From assembly GCA_033344895.1 (NCBI GenBank), contig JAWPMN010000001.1, forward strand, positions 4,162,001-4,226,000: DNA of 64,000 bases, read 5' to 3'. Positions 8,251 to 16,805 of this stretch are shown here, piece by piece (positions within the stretch are counted from its first letter, which is position 1; each line of letters begins with the position of its first letter). Both the position numbers and the translations under genes were made by a program. The notes below the pieces were generated by a model. The model saw only the letters and a program-made list of their open reading frames with translations, ran no database searches and was not told where the DNA came from. Origin of the DNA: Alphaproteobacteria bacterium (lineage in GTDB: Bacteria > Pseudomonadota > Alphaproteobacteria > UBA8366 > Aestuariispiraceae).

Positions 8251-9696
8251 TCAGGGCGCGAGGAACCGGCCCGGCCGGTTGCCGCATGCCGCGCCGTCCC
8301 GCCATACGGCACTGCCGTTGACGAAAACGGCCTCAATTCCCCGGGAAGGACGTTCCGGATCGTCATAGTCGGCGACATCCAGTACCGTCTCCGGATTGAA
8401 CAGAACCAGATCGGCCGCCATTCCCGCTGCGATCTGCCCACGTTCCTCCAACCCGAAGGTGCGGGCCGACAACCCGGTCATCTTGTGAATGGCCTGCTCC
8501 AGGCCCAGCGTCTTCTTTTCGCGCACATAACGCCCGAGCACGCGCGGAAAGGTTCCCCACAACCGCGGATGCGGATTGGGCATGCCGGGCAGGCCGTCCG
8601 ACCCGATCATCGCCGCAGGATGGGCCATGATCCGAACCAGATCCCCCTCGTCCATCTGGAAATAGATCGCAGCGGCCGGATGAAGCTTTTCGGCGACTGC
8701 CTCCGGGCTCAGGTTCCATTCCGCGCAAAGATCGCTCAACTGGCGCCCGGCGGCTTCCGGATGGGGCTCGCTATGGGTGATCAGGACCTGGTCCGCATCG
8801 GCGACATATTTCGGCAGTAGCGACGTCGAACTGGCGGTGTAGGGATAGACATCCAGGGCGATGTCGGTGCCGGACGCCATTGCCTTGTTCAGGAGGGACA
8901 AGGTCTCGACGCTGCGTCCATAGTTCTTCGGCCCGGAACATTTGTGGTGCGAGACGACAGTCCGTACCCGCGCCGTGCCTCCGGTATGGATCGCCTCCTC
9001 CAGGGCCTCGATGACCTGGTCGCCCTCGTCCCGGATATGACTGGTATAGATGCGCCCGCCAACCTCCGCCAGGACACGTGCCAGCGCGATGATTTCCTCT
9101 TCCGGGGCCTTGCTGGCGGGCGGGTAGTCCAGGCCCGTCGAGAAGCCGATTGCGCCCTCCAGCAAGGCCTGGCGCAGTGCATCGGCCATTGCTGCGGCCT
9201 CGTCATCGGAGGCCGGCCGATCCAGATCATCCCCCATTGCCGTGACCCGAAGTGAGGAATGGCCAACCAGCAGAGCCAGATTTATCGAAGACGGGGTCCG
9301 ATCCCAATCCGCGCGATAGGCCGCCACCGTCGGATAGGTGAAGTCATGCAATCCGCCCAGCAAGGTCAATGGCGCCGGAAACGGTCCCCCGCTCGCGAAG
9401 GGCGCAACGCTGATGCCGCAATTGCCGGCAATCACGCTGGTCACCCCCTGGGAGACCTTGCAGCACATATCCGGCGATTTGAAGACCGCCAGATCGTCAT
9501 GGGTATGAACGTCGATGAAACCGGGGCTCAGGACCCGCCCGCGCGCGTCGATGCGCTCATCTGCTGTCCATTCGGCAAGGTCGCCGACGGCCGCGATCCG
9601 GTCGCCTTCCACCGCAACGTCCGCCACAAAGGCAGACGCGCCCGTGCCGTCCACGACCGTTGCCCCTTCGAAGATCAGGTGACAGCGTTCCGTCAC
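8251..9696 (-). CDS. N-acyl-D-amino-acid deacylase family amidohydrolase
   Basis: Metal-dependent amidohydrolase of the D-aminoacylase/D-glutamate deacylase group, 481 residues. GTG start at 9696 with AGGAAGGG upstream. Motifs in order: beta-sandwich N-terminus VDGTG, the HxH metal pair in GFIDVHTHDD (about residue 60), the family-specific cysteine ligand in AGNCGISVAP, the SHIRDEG strand, the histidine in VVSHHKC, and the catalytic aspartate in MIGSDGLPG. The C-terminus GQIAAGMAADLVLFNP closes the sandwich. The family hydrolyses N-acyl-D-amino acids and related amides. It is 30 bases downstream of the CaiD-like gene on the same strand, so it is probably co-transcribed and may release the amine substrate from a conjugate; that role is inference. 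Confidence 0.85.
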   Translation of the reverse strand: MTERCHLIFEGATVVDGTGASAFVADVAVEGDRIAAVGDLAEWTADERIDARGRVLSPGFIDVHTHDDLAVFKSPDMCCKVSQGVTSVIAGNCGISVAPFASGGPFPAPLTLLGGLHDFTYPTVAAYRADWDRTPSSINLALLVGHSSLRVTAMGDDLDRPASDDEAAAMADALRQALLEGAIGFSTGLDYPPASKAPEEEIIALARVLAEVGGRIYTSHIRDEGDQVIEALEEAIHTGGTARVRTVVSHHKCSGPKNYGRSVETLSLLNKAMASGTDIALDVYPYTASSTSLLPKYVADADQVLITHSEPHPEAAGRQLSDLCAEWNLSPEAVAEKLHPAAAIYFQMDEGDLVRIMAHPAAMIGSDGLPGMPNPHPRLWGTFPRVLGRYVREKKTLGLEQAIHKMTGLSARTFGLEERGQIAAGMAADLVLFNPETVLDVADYDDPERPSRGIEAVFVNGSAVWRDGAACGNRPGRFLAP

Positions 9697-9726
9697 AGGC
9701 CCTTCCTGCCCGGGACCGTTTCGTGC

Positions 9727-10512
9727 CTAACGGCCCTTCCATTGCGGTTTGCGCTTCTCCGCGAAGGCACGCGCGCCCTCTTTCTGATCTTCAGAATGAT
9801 AGAGAGTTCGGATGGTGGCAAACTCTTCGCGGTTCATCCGACTGATCGCATCCTGAAAACGCATGCCTTCCGTCTCGCGGAGAACCTCCTTGATGGCTGC
9901 GAAGACCAGTGGCGGGCCTTCGGCCAGAAGGCGTGCCTTCTCCCGCGCCCGCTCCATCAGACGGTCGGCCGGCACGACCTCGTTCACGAAGCCCCAGCGG
10001 GCCGCTTCCTCGGCATCGAGACGCCGCCCGGTGAACAGCATTTCCATGGCGATATGATAAGGAATACGGCGCGGCAGCTTGATCGTCGCGGCATCCGCGA
10101 TGACGCCCGAATTGATCTCCGGCAGCGCAAAAGTCGCATGGTCCGCGGCGACGATGATGTCACAGGACAGCATCAGTTCAAAACCGCCGCCGAAGGCAAT
10201 GCCGTTGACCGCCGCAATAACCGGCTTGTTCATATTGGGGAGTTCCTGCAACCCGCCGAATCCGCCAACGCCATAATCCGAATTGGCCGCCTCTCCGTCG
10301 GCCGCCGCCTTCAAATCCCATCCCGGGCAGAAAAACTTGTCCCCGCCCCCGGTCAGAATGGCACAGCGCAGATCGGGATCGTCCCGGAACTCCGCGAATA
10401 CGCGGCCCAGTTCGCGACTGGTGGCGGCATCGATCGCGTTGGCCTTCGGCCGGTCCAGAGTCACTTCCAGAACGTGACCGTCCCGAACGGTTTTCACTGG
10501 ATTGTCGGTCAT
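9727..10512 (-). CDS. caiD: CaiD-like enoyl-CoA hydratase (carnitinyl-CoA dehydratase type)
   Basis: Crotonase-fold protein of 261 residues resembling E. coli CaiD along its whole length: LEVTLDRPKANAIDAATS, an RDDPDLR segment, FFCPGWDLKAAADGEA, the GGF(G/A)GLQE loop, FGGGFELMLSCDIIVAAD, and the end LHSEDQKEGARAFAEKRKP-WKGR. CaiD interconverts crotonobetainyl-CoA and L-carnitinyl-CoA. The oxyanion-hole segments and the glutamate in FALPEINSG are present. The AAGGGAGC ribosome site fits the ATG at 10512. It lies between an NDP-forming acyl-CoA ligase and a deacylase on one strand. The close match through both ends makes a carnitine-type substrate the best guess, though related hydratases act on other short acyl-CoAs. 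Confidence 0.85.
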   Translation of the reverse strand: MTDNPVKTVRDGHVLEVTLDRPKANAIDAATSRELGRVFAEFRDDPDLRCAILTGGGDKFFCPGWDLKAAADGEAANSDYGVGGFGGLQELPNMNKPVIAAVNGIAFGGGFELMLSCDIIVAADHATFALPEINSGVIADAATIKLPRRIPYHIAMEMLFTGRRLDAEEAARWGFVNEVVPADRLMERAREKARLLAEGPPLVFAAIKEVLRETEGMRFQDAISRMNREEFATIRTLYHSEDQKEGARAFAEKRKPQWKGR

Positions 10513-10536
10513 GATGCTCCCTTTCCTATCGCACGA

Positions 10537-12597
10537 TTAGTCTGACCAGCGGATCAGCGCATCCGCCGCCACCACGCCCTGCCCGTCGGGAAGAACAATC
10601 AGTGGATTGATATCCAATTCCTCCAGGCGGTCGACATGCGCCTCGACGAAACGGGCAACGGCCAGGACAGCGTCAATCACCGCGTTCCGGTCGCCTGCAG
10701 GTTTGCCACGGTATCCCGCAAGTTGCCGGCCGACCAGCAACCGGTCCAATACATGACCGACATCCTCGGCAGAAACCGGAAACAGCAGAACGGCCGTATC
10801 CCTGAGCAGTTCCGCCAGGATGCCGCCAGCACCGATCATCAGCATCGGCCCGACCTGGTCGTCTCGGCTCACACCGACAATGATTTCACAGACCGCATCG
10901 CGCGCCATCCTTTCGACGATGAAGCGGTCGGAAAGCGCCGACATGCGTTCCACCGCGGCCGCGACCGCATCGGAGTCGGCCAGATTCAGGGCGACGCCCC
11001 CTGCTTCGGTCTTGTGTGCCAGCGCGGCGGAGCATGCCTTCACGACAACGGGGTAACCGATGGCCTCCGCCGCCGCGACCGCTTCGCTGGCATCAGAAAC
11101 AAGCGCCCCTTCGGGCAGCGCCAGCCCAAATGCCTGCAGCGCCTTCTTCGACCGCCATTCGTCGAGCACGGTCGACTGTCCCACGGTGCGCGGTCCCGGT
11201 GCGACCGGTAGCGGTTTGTCGAGCGCCCTGGAACGCGCCTCGGCATACCATGCCGCGCGATCCACCGCCTTGAGTGCGTCATCAAACCCCTGAAGCGGCA
11301 CGACACCGGCGGCCAGAAAGCGTTCGCTCAACGCCACGGGCATGTTCTCCGGCAGGCTGGACGCAACTGCCGTGGGACGGCCGCTCACGGCCGCCGCTTC
11401 GATGATCGCATCCATCGCTTCCGGCCAGCCGAAGAGGTCCAGCCCATGCCGATCCGGCGTATCGAGCGCCAGAATCCCGGCATCGACATCCTGCTTGAGA
11501 GCTTCCGTGAAGCAGGCCGTCATCGCCGGTCCGTTGCCCCAGATATAGGTGTGGTAGTCGAGGGGATTGTCGATGGTAACCTTCTCCCCCAGGACTTCCA
11601 GAAGGGCTTCGGCGCGATCCCTGGCAAAGGGGGGCATTGTCAGGCCGATCTTCTCCGCCAGATCCGCAAGAATGCCCGCCTCGCCGCCTGAGCAGCTCAT
11701 GGTCAGTATGCGCCGCCCGCTCAGCCCGGGATGGACGTGTACGAATTTCAGTATCTCCAGGAACTGCGGCAGGGTTTCCGCCCGAATTACCGCGAGACGA
11801 TCGCAGAGAGCGTTAAAACCCGCGGAAGACCCCGTCATGGAACTGGTATGCGACAGCGCCACCCGGGCGGCCGCATCGGACTCCCCGGTCTTCAGTACAA
11901 CCACGGGGATGCCCTGACGCGCGGCCTGCAGCGCCGCTTCACAGAAACCCGGTATGTCGCCGACGCTTTCGATAAACAGACCGATCGCGGTGACACGCTC
12001 ATCCCGCAGCAGGGAGCGCATGACCGATGGCACGCCATCCTTCGCCTGATTGCCGAGTGCCGCCAATTGCGCCACCGGCAAACCGCGCTCCTGCATCGAC
12101 AGGCTGATAGCGACGTTTCCGCTCTGACTGATCAGGGCTACACCCCGGTCCACGCGCTTTCCGCCATGGTCGTCAGGCCAAAGCGCTACACCGTCCAGAT
12201 AGTTGACCGCCCCATAACAGTTCGGGCCCAGCATACCCATGTCGCCAGCAGCGGTTAAAAGCCGCTTCTGACGATCCAACCCAAGTTCCCCGGTTTCCGC
12301 AAAACCGCTGGCATAGATCACCACGCCGCCGGCCCCGATCGCAGACAATTGGCCGACCGCGTCGATTGTGGGTTCCGCCGGAATGGCCAGGAAAACAGCA
12401 TCGGGCGGTTCGGGAAGATCGGCTATCGATTCAAGGCTGGCAATTCCTGCCATCGTCGGACGGGAGCGGCTGATCGGATAGATCGGGCCATCGAAGCCGA
12501 CCTTCTGACATTCCAGCACCACTTTTTCCGCCTCTCGGCCCCCGATCGCAGCAATGCTGCGCGGCCGAAGGAGGCGATCCAACCCCACCGCGGCCAT
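10537..12597 (-). CDS. Acyl-CoA synthetase, NDP-forming (fused alpha-beta)
   Basis: A 686-residue fused ADP-forming acyl-CoA synthetase. Start ATG 12597 (MAAVGLDRLLRPRSIAAIGG) is four bases after the upstream stop. The N-terminal CoA-binding Rossmann domain (residues 1-130) carries GPNCYGAVNY; the succinyl-CoA-ligase-like middle carries SQSGNVAISL and the phospho-histidine region ALSHTSSMTGS; the C-terminal part is an ATP-grasp domain (GYPVVVKACSAALAHKTEAGGV, then ELDINPLIVLPDG). Such enzymes activate carboxylates to CoA thioesters at the cost of one ATP to ADP. Within this cluster the likely substrate is gamma-butyrobetaine, crotonobetaine or carnitine, supplying the dehydrogenase and the CaiD-like hydratase on either side; this assignment is by context only. 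Confidence 0.85.
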   Translation of the reverse strand: MAAVGLDRLLRPRSIAAIGGREAEKVVLECQKVGFDGPIYPISRSRPTMAGIASLESIADLPEPPDAVFLAIPAEPTIDAVGQLSAIGAGGVVIYASGFAETGELGLDRQKRLLTAAGDMGMLGPNCYGAVNYLDGVALWPDDHGGKRVDRGVALISQSGNVAISLSMQERGLPVAQLAALGNQAKDGVPSVMRSLLRDERVTAIGLFIESVGDIPGFCEAALQAARQGIPVVVLKTGESDAAARVALSHTSSMTGSSAGFNALCDRLAVIRAETLPQFLEILKFVHVHPGLSGRRILTMSCSGGEAGILADLAEKIGLTMPPFARDRAEALLEVLGEKVTIDNPLDYHTYIWGNGPAMTACFTEALKQDVDAGILALDTPDRHGLDLFGWPEAMDAIIEAAAVSGRPTAVASSLPENMPVALSERFLAAGVVPLQGFDDALKAVDRAAWYAEARSRALDKPLPVAPGPRTVGQSTVLDEWRSKKALQAFGLALPEGALVSDASEAVAAAEAIGYPVVVKACSAALAHKTEAGGVALNLADSDAVAAAVERMSALSDRFIVERMARDAVCEIIVGVSRDDQVGPMLMIGAGGILAELLRDTAVLLFPVSAEDVGHVLDRLLVGRQLAGYRGKPAGDRNAVIDAVLAVARFVEAHVDRLEELDINPLIVLPDGQGVVAADALIRWSD

Positions 12598-12601
12598 TTT
12601 G

Positions 12602-13762
12602 TCACCCGCCCAAGGGACGCAGCAGGGAACGCGAAATGATGTGGCGCTGAATTTCGCTGGTGCCTTCCCAGATCCGCTCGATACGCGCATCCCGCCAGAT
12701 CCGCTCCAGCGGAAGTTCGGACATCACGCCCATGCCGCCATGGATCTGAATCGCCTCATCGGCGATGTAGGCCAGCGCTTCGGTCGCCGAGAGCTTCGAC
12801 ATGGCGGCATCCATATCGGTCATGGATCCGTTGTCGTACTTCCAGGCCGCTTCATAGGTCAGAAGCTCCGCGGCCTTTAGCTTGGTCTGCATGTCGGCCA
12901 GCTTGAACGAGACCCCCTGGAACTTGGAGATCTTCTGACCGAACTGCTCCCGGTTCGCGGCCCAATCGAGGGAAAGCTCCATCGCCCGGTCGCAGCGTCC
13001 CAGGCACAGGGAGGCAACCTGCAGTCGGGTCGCCCCCAGCCAGTCATTGGCCACATCGAAACCCTTGTCGACCTCGCCAAGCACCGCGGTTTCCGGCACG
13101 CGGCAATCGTCGAATTCCAGTATGAAATTGTGATATCCACGGTGGGAAACGTTGCTGTATCCCGGGCGAACGGTCAGGCCGGGCGTATCCTTGTCGACCA
13201 GGAAGGTGGTGATCTTCTTGCGCTTGCCGCGCGGGCTGTCTTCCTCGCCGGTCGCCGCCATCAGGATGATGAAATCCGCCCAATCGACGTGACTGATGAA
13301 GTGCTTCACCCCATTGATGACAAAGTCGCTGCCGTCCCGTTTCGCGAAGGTCTTCATGCCGCGCACATCCGATCCGGCGCCCGGCTCGGTCATCGCGAAG
13401 CAATCGACGCGCTCTCCCCTGCAGGCCGGATACAGATACTGTTCTCGCTGATCGCCGACACAGGCCTGAAGCACATTCGACGGCCGATAGACGATATAGT
13501 TCAGTGCCATGCTGGCCCGGCCCAGCGCACGGTCCAGCATGCACATGGAAAGGGTATCCAGACCGCCGCCGCCGACTTCTTCGGGCATGTTCGCGGCGTA
13601 TAGACCCAGTTCGATCGACTTGCGCTTGATCGCCTCGCCCAGTTCCGGGCTGACCTTGTCGGCCTTCTCGACCTCCTCCTCGTACGGATAGAGCTCTTCC
13701 TCAACGAAGCGGAGCGCCGTTTCGACGATCAGTTTCTGCTCTTCGGTAATGCTGAAATCCAT
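12602..13762 (-). CDS. Acyl-CoA dehydrogenase
   Basis: FAD-dependent acyl-CoA dehydrogenase, 386 residues from MDFSITEEQ at 13762; the frame stays open upstream into the preceding gene, but AAGGCGG and the family-typical N-terminus support this ATG. N-terminal helical domain, then the FAD-site signature CFAMTEPGAGSDV (about residue 120), the middle sheet, and the C-terminal helical domain with the catalytic glutamate in RIWEGTSEIQRHIISRSLL. It would oxidise an acyl-CoA to the trans-2-enoyl-CoA in the cytoplasm, passing electrons to ETF. Placed next to a CaiD-type hydratase and an acyl-CoA ligase, the expected step is gamma-butyrobetainyl-CoA to crotonobetainyl-CoA. Ten bases separate it from the preceding gene. 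Confidence 0.9.
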   Translation of the reverse strand: MDFSITEEQKLIVETALRFVEEELYPYEEEVEKADKVSPELGEAIKRKSIELGLYAANMPEEVGGGGLDTLSMCMLDRALGRASMALNYIVYRPSNVLQACVGDQREQYLYPACRGERVDCFAMTEPGAGSDVRGMKTFAKRDGSDFVINGVKHFISHVDWADFIILMAATGEEDSPRGKRKKITTFLVDKDTPGLTVRPGYSNVSHRGYHNFILEFDDCRVPETAVLGEVDKGFDVANDWLGATRLQVASLCLGRCDRAMELSLDWAANREQFGQKISKFQGVSFKLADMQTKLKAAELLTYEAAWKYDNGSMTDMDAAMSKLSATEALAYIADEAIQIHGGMGVMSELPLERIWRDARIERIWEGTSEIQRHIISRSLLRPLGG

Positions 13763-13772
13763 CTCTGCCGCC

Positions 13773-14747
13773 TTATGCGTTCTTTTCCCGCAGGCGCAGC
13801 AGCACTTCGCCGGCGCCTTCACGGTATTTCGACAATGCTTCCATGATCTCGATCAGGCAGTCGTCGCGCAGTTGTTCCATTTCCTGGATCGTCGTACCCG
13901 CCAGTTGCTCCTCGGTTCCCTGGACGACCGTGTCGATCAGCTCGTCCGTCAGCTCCGGCGCTTCCAGCTTGGTCCAGGGCAGTTTCAGGGCCGGGCCGAA
14001 CTGCTCCATGAAATGGCGCATGCCCTGATCGCCCCCGGCCAGCGCAAAGGTTCGGTTGACCCCCATGAAGGCCCAGCGAAGCCCCGGCCCGTATACGATG
14101 ACATCGTCCATTTCCTTGGTGGTCGCATGCCCCTCGGCCAGCATATGCAGGTTTTCGCGCCAAAGCGCTTCCTGCAGTCGGTCCGACAGGAATCCCTCGA
14201 CCTCGGTTCTGCACTGGACCGCATACATCCCGATCTTCTCGTAGAAGGCCCCGGCGCGCTCCCGCGCATCCTGCGATGTCTTTTTGCCGCCGACGATCTC
14301 GACGAGCGGCAACAGATAGACGGGATTGAACGGATGGCCGACCAGCACCCGCTCCGGATGCCGGCATTCCGCCTGGAAATCGCTGGGCAGCAGACCCGAG
14401 GTGGAGGAGCAGATCAGTACCTCCGGGGCGGCCGCCGCGTCGATCTGGGCATGAATTCGGATCTTCAGATCCAGACGCTCCGGGACGGATTCCTGAACAA
14501 GGTCCGATGCGGCCGCAACCTCCTCGATGGACGAAGCCATGCGCAGTCGGTCCTGGGATGCTTCCGGGTGCAGCCCGACACGGGTCAGCGCCGGCCAGGC
14601 GTTGGCAACCTTGCCACGCAGGATCGCCTCGCCATTGGGCGCCGGGTCATAGGCGACGACGTCCAGGCCGTTCGCCAAACAGCGCGCCGCCCAGCCACCA
14701 CCGATCACCCCGCCGCCGACAAGGCCGACAGTCTTCACTTCCGACAT
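13773..14747 (-). CDS. lcdH: L-carnitine dehydrogenase-like 3-hydroxyacyl dehydrogenase
   Basis: A 324-residue NAD-dependent dehydrogenase of the 3-hydroxyacyl-CoA dehydrogenase superfamily. Nucleotide site VGLVGGGVIGGGWAARCLA (residues 7-25), QESVPERLDLK, the SSTSGLLPSDFQ strand, the catalytic-histidine segment VGHPFNPVYLLPLVEIV and the GPGLRWAFMG helix are those of bacterial L-carnitine dehydrogenases, which oxidise carnitine to 3-dehydrocarnitine. Some carnitine dehydrogenases carry a C-terminal thioesterase domain; this one does not, and no thioesterase gene is seen in the cluster. It is 13 bases downstream of the beta-keto-acid cleavage enzyme, the next step of the known pathway, so the assignment is well supported by context. 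Confidence 0.85.
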   Translation of the reverse strand: MSEVKTVGLVGGGVIGGGWAARCLANGLDVVAYDPAPNGEAILRGKVANAWPALTRVGLHPEASQDRLRMASSIEEVAAASDLVQESVPERLDLKIRIHAQIDAAAAPEVLICSSTSGLLPSDFQAECRHPERVLVGHPFNPVYLLPLVEIVGGKKTSQDARERAGAFYEKIGMYAVQCRTEVEGFLSDRLQEALWRENLHMLAEGHATTKEMDDVIVYGPGLRWAFMGVNRTFALAGGDQGMRHFMEQFGPALKLPWTKLEAPELTDELIDTVVQGTEEQLAGTTIQEMEQLRDDCLIEIMEALSKYREGAGEVLLRLREKNA

Positions 14748-14760
14748 TCTGCGGTGCTCC

Positions 14761-15651
14761 TCAGACCAGCTTCTTCAGCGAGAATTTCTGACGTGCTTCC
14801 TCAGGCGTGCAGACCTTCGCCCCCATCAGTTCAATGATGGTGCGGGCCCGTTCCACAAGCTGGGCGTTCGTCGCGAAAACACCACGATCGAGATACAGGT
14901 TATCTTCCAGCCCGACGCGGACATTGCCGCCCAACAGGACGGCCTGCGCGACCATCGGCATCTGCATCCGGCTGATCCCGAAACCCGACCAGTTTGCGTT
15001 GGCCGGCATCATGTCCACCATGGCCTTCATTGCGGTCGTGTTGGCCTCTGCGCCATAGGGGATGCCCAGACAAAGCTGGAACAACGGCGGATCGTCGAGC
15101 AAACCTTCGGCATGGAGCTGCTTGGCGAGCCACAGATGGCCGGTGTCAAAGACCTCAACCTCCGGCTTTATGCCGATGTCCTTCATGCCCTGGGCCAATG
15201 CGCGCAGCATCGGCGGCGTATTGGTCATGACGTAGTTGCCGTTGCCGAAGTTCATCGACCCGCAATCCAGCGTGCAGATTTCCGGCAGGCATTCCCGGAC
15301 GTGATCGAGGCGCTCCGACCAGGGCGCCATGTCGGTCTCCGCCTGGTTGATCGCCATCGGGTCCTCTGGCGGGCCCAGCGTCAGGTCGCCGCCCATACCC
15401 GCGGTCAGGTTCAGCACCACGTCGACGCCGCTGTCGCGGACACGGTCGCAGACTTCCTTGAACTTCCTGGGATCCCGGCAGGGCGTGCCATCGTCTTCGC
15501 GGACATGGATATGGACGATCGCCGCACCGGCCTTGGCCGCTTCAACGGCGCTGTCGGCGATCTGAGCCGGCGTCTTGGGCAGGTCCGGATGTTTGTCCTG
15601 GGTCGCGCCCGATCCGGTTACCGCACAGGTGATGACGACGTCTGAATTCAT
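14761..15651 (-). CDS. Beta-keto acid cleavage enzyme (BKACE, DUF849), 3-dehydrocarnitine type
   Basis: A 296-residue BKACE family TIM barrel. Start ATG 15651 (MNSDVVITCAVTGSG) has GGGAGGAT about eight bases upstream; the frame is open 17 codons further but without a ribosome site. Zinc histidines are in AAIVHIHVRE (about residue 47), followed by LNLTAGMGGD, TLDCGSMNFG, EVEVFDTGHLWLA and VRVGLEDNLYLD. These enzymes condense a beta-keto acid with acetyl-CoA, giving acetoacetate and a shortened CoA ester. Directly upstream of carnitine dehydrogenase the natural substrate is 3-dehydrocarnitine, giving betainyl-CoA and acetoacetate. It is the first gene of the leftward operon and is divergent from the CdhR-like regulator. 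Confidence 0.87.
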   Translation of the reverse strand: MNSDVVITCAVTGSGATQDKHPDLPKTPAQIADSAVEAAKAGAAIVHIHVREDDGTPCRDPRKFKEVCDRVRDSGVDVVLNLTAGMGGDLTLGPPEDPMAINQAETDMAPWSERLDHVRECLPEICTLDCGSMNFGNGNYVMTNTPPMLRALAQGMKDIGIKPEVEVFDTGHLWLAKQLHAEGLLDDPPLFQLCLGIPYGAEANTTAMKAMVDMMPANANWSGFGISRMQMPMVAQAVLLGGNVRVGLEDNLYLDRGVFATNAQLVERARTIIELMGAKVCTPEEARQKFSLKKLV

Positions 15652-15712
15652 TGCTGGAAATCCTCCCGCTCTTGCGTTTTGCCGGATGGTAATTGCCGCC
15701 ACCCCTCACGCT

Positions 15713-15741
15713 TTCCATTTTCCGACTTGAGCATGATGGAA
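15713..15741. promoter_or_regulatory. Dyad in divergent promoter region (candidate operator)
   Basis: TTCCAT (15713-15718) and ATGGAA (15736-15741) form an inverted repeat with a 17-base spacer in the 110-base gap between the BKACE operon and the GlxA-type regulator. Its position between divergent starts suits an autoregulated operator. A six-base half-site can arise by chance, so this is only a candidate. Confidence 0.3.
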
Positions 15742-15761
15742 TCCGTCTTTATTGCTGGAGC

Positions 15762-16730
15762 ATGTTCCACCGCCCCGCCACCTCGAACACGGAGCGCATC
15801 GGCTTTCTGCTGCTCCCCGGGTTCTCCATGCTGGCCTTTTCGGCCATGATCGATCCATTGCGCATGGCGAACTGGCTGTCCGGCAAGCCACTCTATGAAT
15901 GGGTCCTGTTGTCGCGCGATGGCGCCTCCGTTCGCGCCGCCAACGGGATCAGTGTCTCCGTGGATCATTCCCTTGGATCGGCACAGCGGTTGCCGACGCT
16001 TGTCGTTGCGGCAAGCTACGATCACGAGGAACTGGCTACACCGGATGTTCTGGCGGTCCTGCGCCGCTGGTCCAGCTTCGGATCGGCCCTTGGCGCGCTG
16101 GACAACGGGACCTTCGTGCTGGCCAGTGCAGGCCTTCTGGACGGATACCGCGCGACCGCCCATTGGGAGATGCTGGAAGGCTATATCGAAAGCTTCCCAC
16201 GCGTTGCCTTCACCCAGGATCTGTTCGTCGTAGACAGGGACCGGTTCACTGCGGCCGGCGGGACAGCGGGCCTGGATATGATGCTGAGCCTGCTGCGCAT
16301 GCGCCAGGGCGAAGAACTGGCAAACAAGGCCGCGGACGAATTCGTCTATTCCCGTATCAGGGAAGGCGGTGATTCACAGCGCCTGAAACTGCGGGAGCGC
16401 CTGCGCGGCATCAATCCCAGGCTGATCCGGGCCGTCGAGGCGATGGAAGGCAATCTGGAGGACAGCGTCCGGATCGAAACCTTTGCAGAAGCAGCCGGCG
16501 TTTCGCCGCGAGAGCTGGAACGGCAATTCAAGAAGTGGTTGAAGACGACGCCGGGCGCCTACTATCGGGGCCTGCGCCTGGATCGCGCCCGGCAATTGCT
16601 GCGCCAGACCGACCTGACGATCATTGATATCGCCTTCCGCTGCGGCTTTGGCTCGGCCGCCCATTTCACGCGCAGCTACTCCAGTCGGTTCGGCCAGCCG
16701 CCGAGCGCCGAACGCAGGCCCAAACCGTAG
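15762..16730 (+). CDS. GlxA/CdhR family AraC-type transcriptional regulator
   Basis: A 322-residue regulator with an N-terminal DJ-1/PfpI-like amidotransferase domain (IGFLLLPGFSMLAFSAMIDPLRMAN, shown in part, then the nucleophile-elbow region DNGTFVLASAGLLDG) and a C-terminal AraC helix-turn-helix pair (IETFAEAAGVSPRELERQF, then LTIIDIAFRCGFGSAAHFTR). This architecture matches CdhR and GbdR, activators of carnitine and glycine-betaine catabolism in Pseudomonas. In the elbow the usual catalytic cysteine of DJ-1 is replaced by Ala-Ser, as is normal for the regulators. The ATG at 15762 begins just before the first strand; upstream in-frame extension has no support. It faces the carnitine-type operon, its most probable target. 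Confidence 0.87.
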   Translation: MFHRPATSNTERIGFLLLPGFSMLAFSAMIDPLRMANWLSGKPLYEWVLLSRDGASVRAANGISVSVDHSLGSAQRLPTLVVAASYDHEELATPDVLAVLRRWSSFGSALGALDNGTFVLASAGLLDGYRATAHWEMLEGYIESFPRVAFTQDLFVVDRDRFTAAGGTAGLDMMLSLLRMRQGEELANKAADEFVYSRIREGGDSQRLKLRERLRGINPRLIRAVEAMEGNLEDSVRIETFAEAAGVSPRELERQFKKWLKTTPGAYYRGLRLDRARQLLRQTDLTIIDIAFRCGFGSAAHFTRSYSSRFGQPPSAERRPKP

Positions 16731-16805
16731 CCGTCAGTCCTTTTCCCAGCCCGCGGCACTCTATAAGCTGCGCCGCGCCCGCCCAGCAATGAAGTGAACC
16801 GATCC

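Noticed and set aside
9259-10545. A 428-codon plus-strand frame across the deacylase and CaiD-like genes
   Set aside because: It crosses two conserved genes and their spacer, lacks a recognisable fold, and is explained by antisense codon bias.
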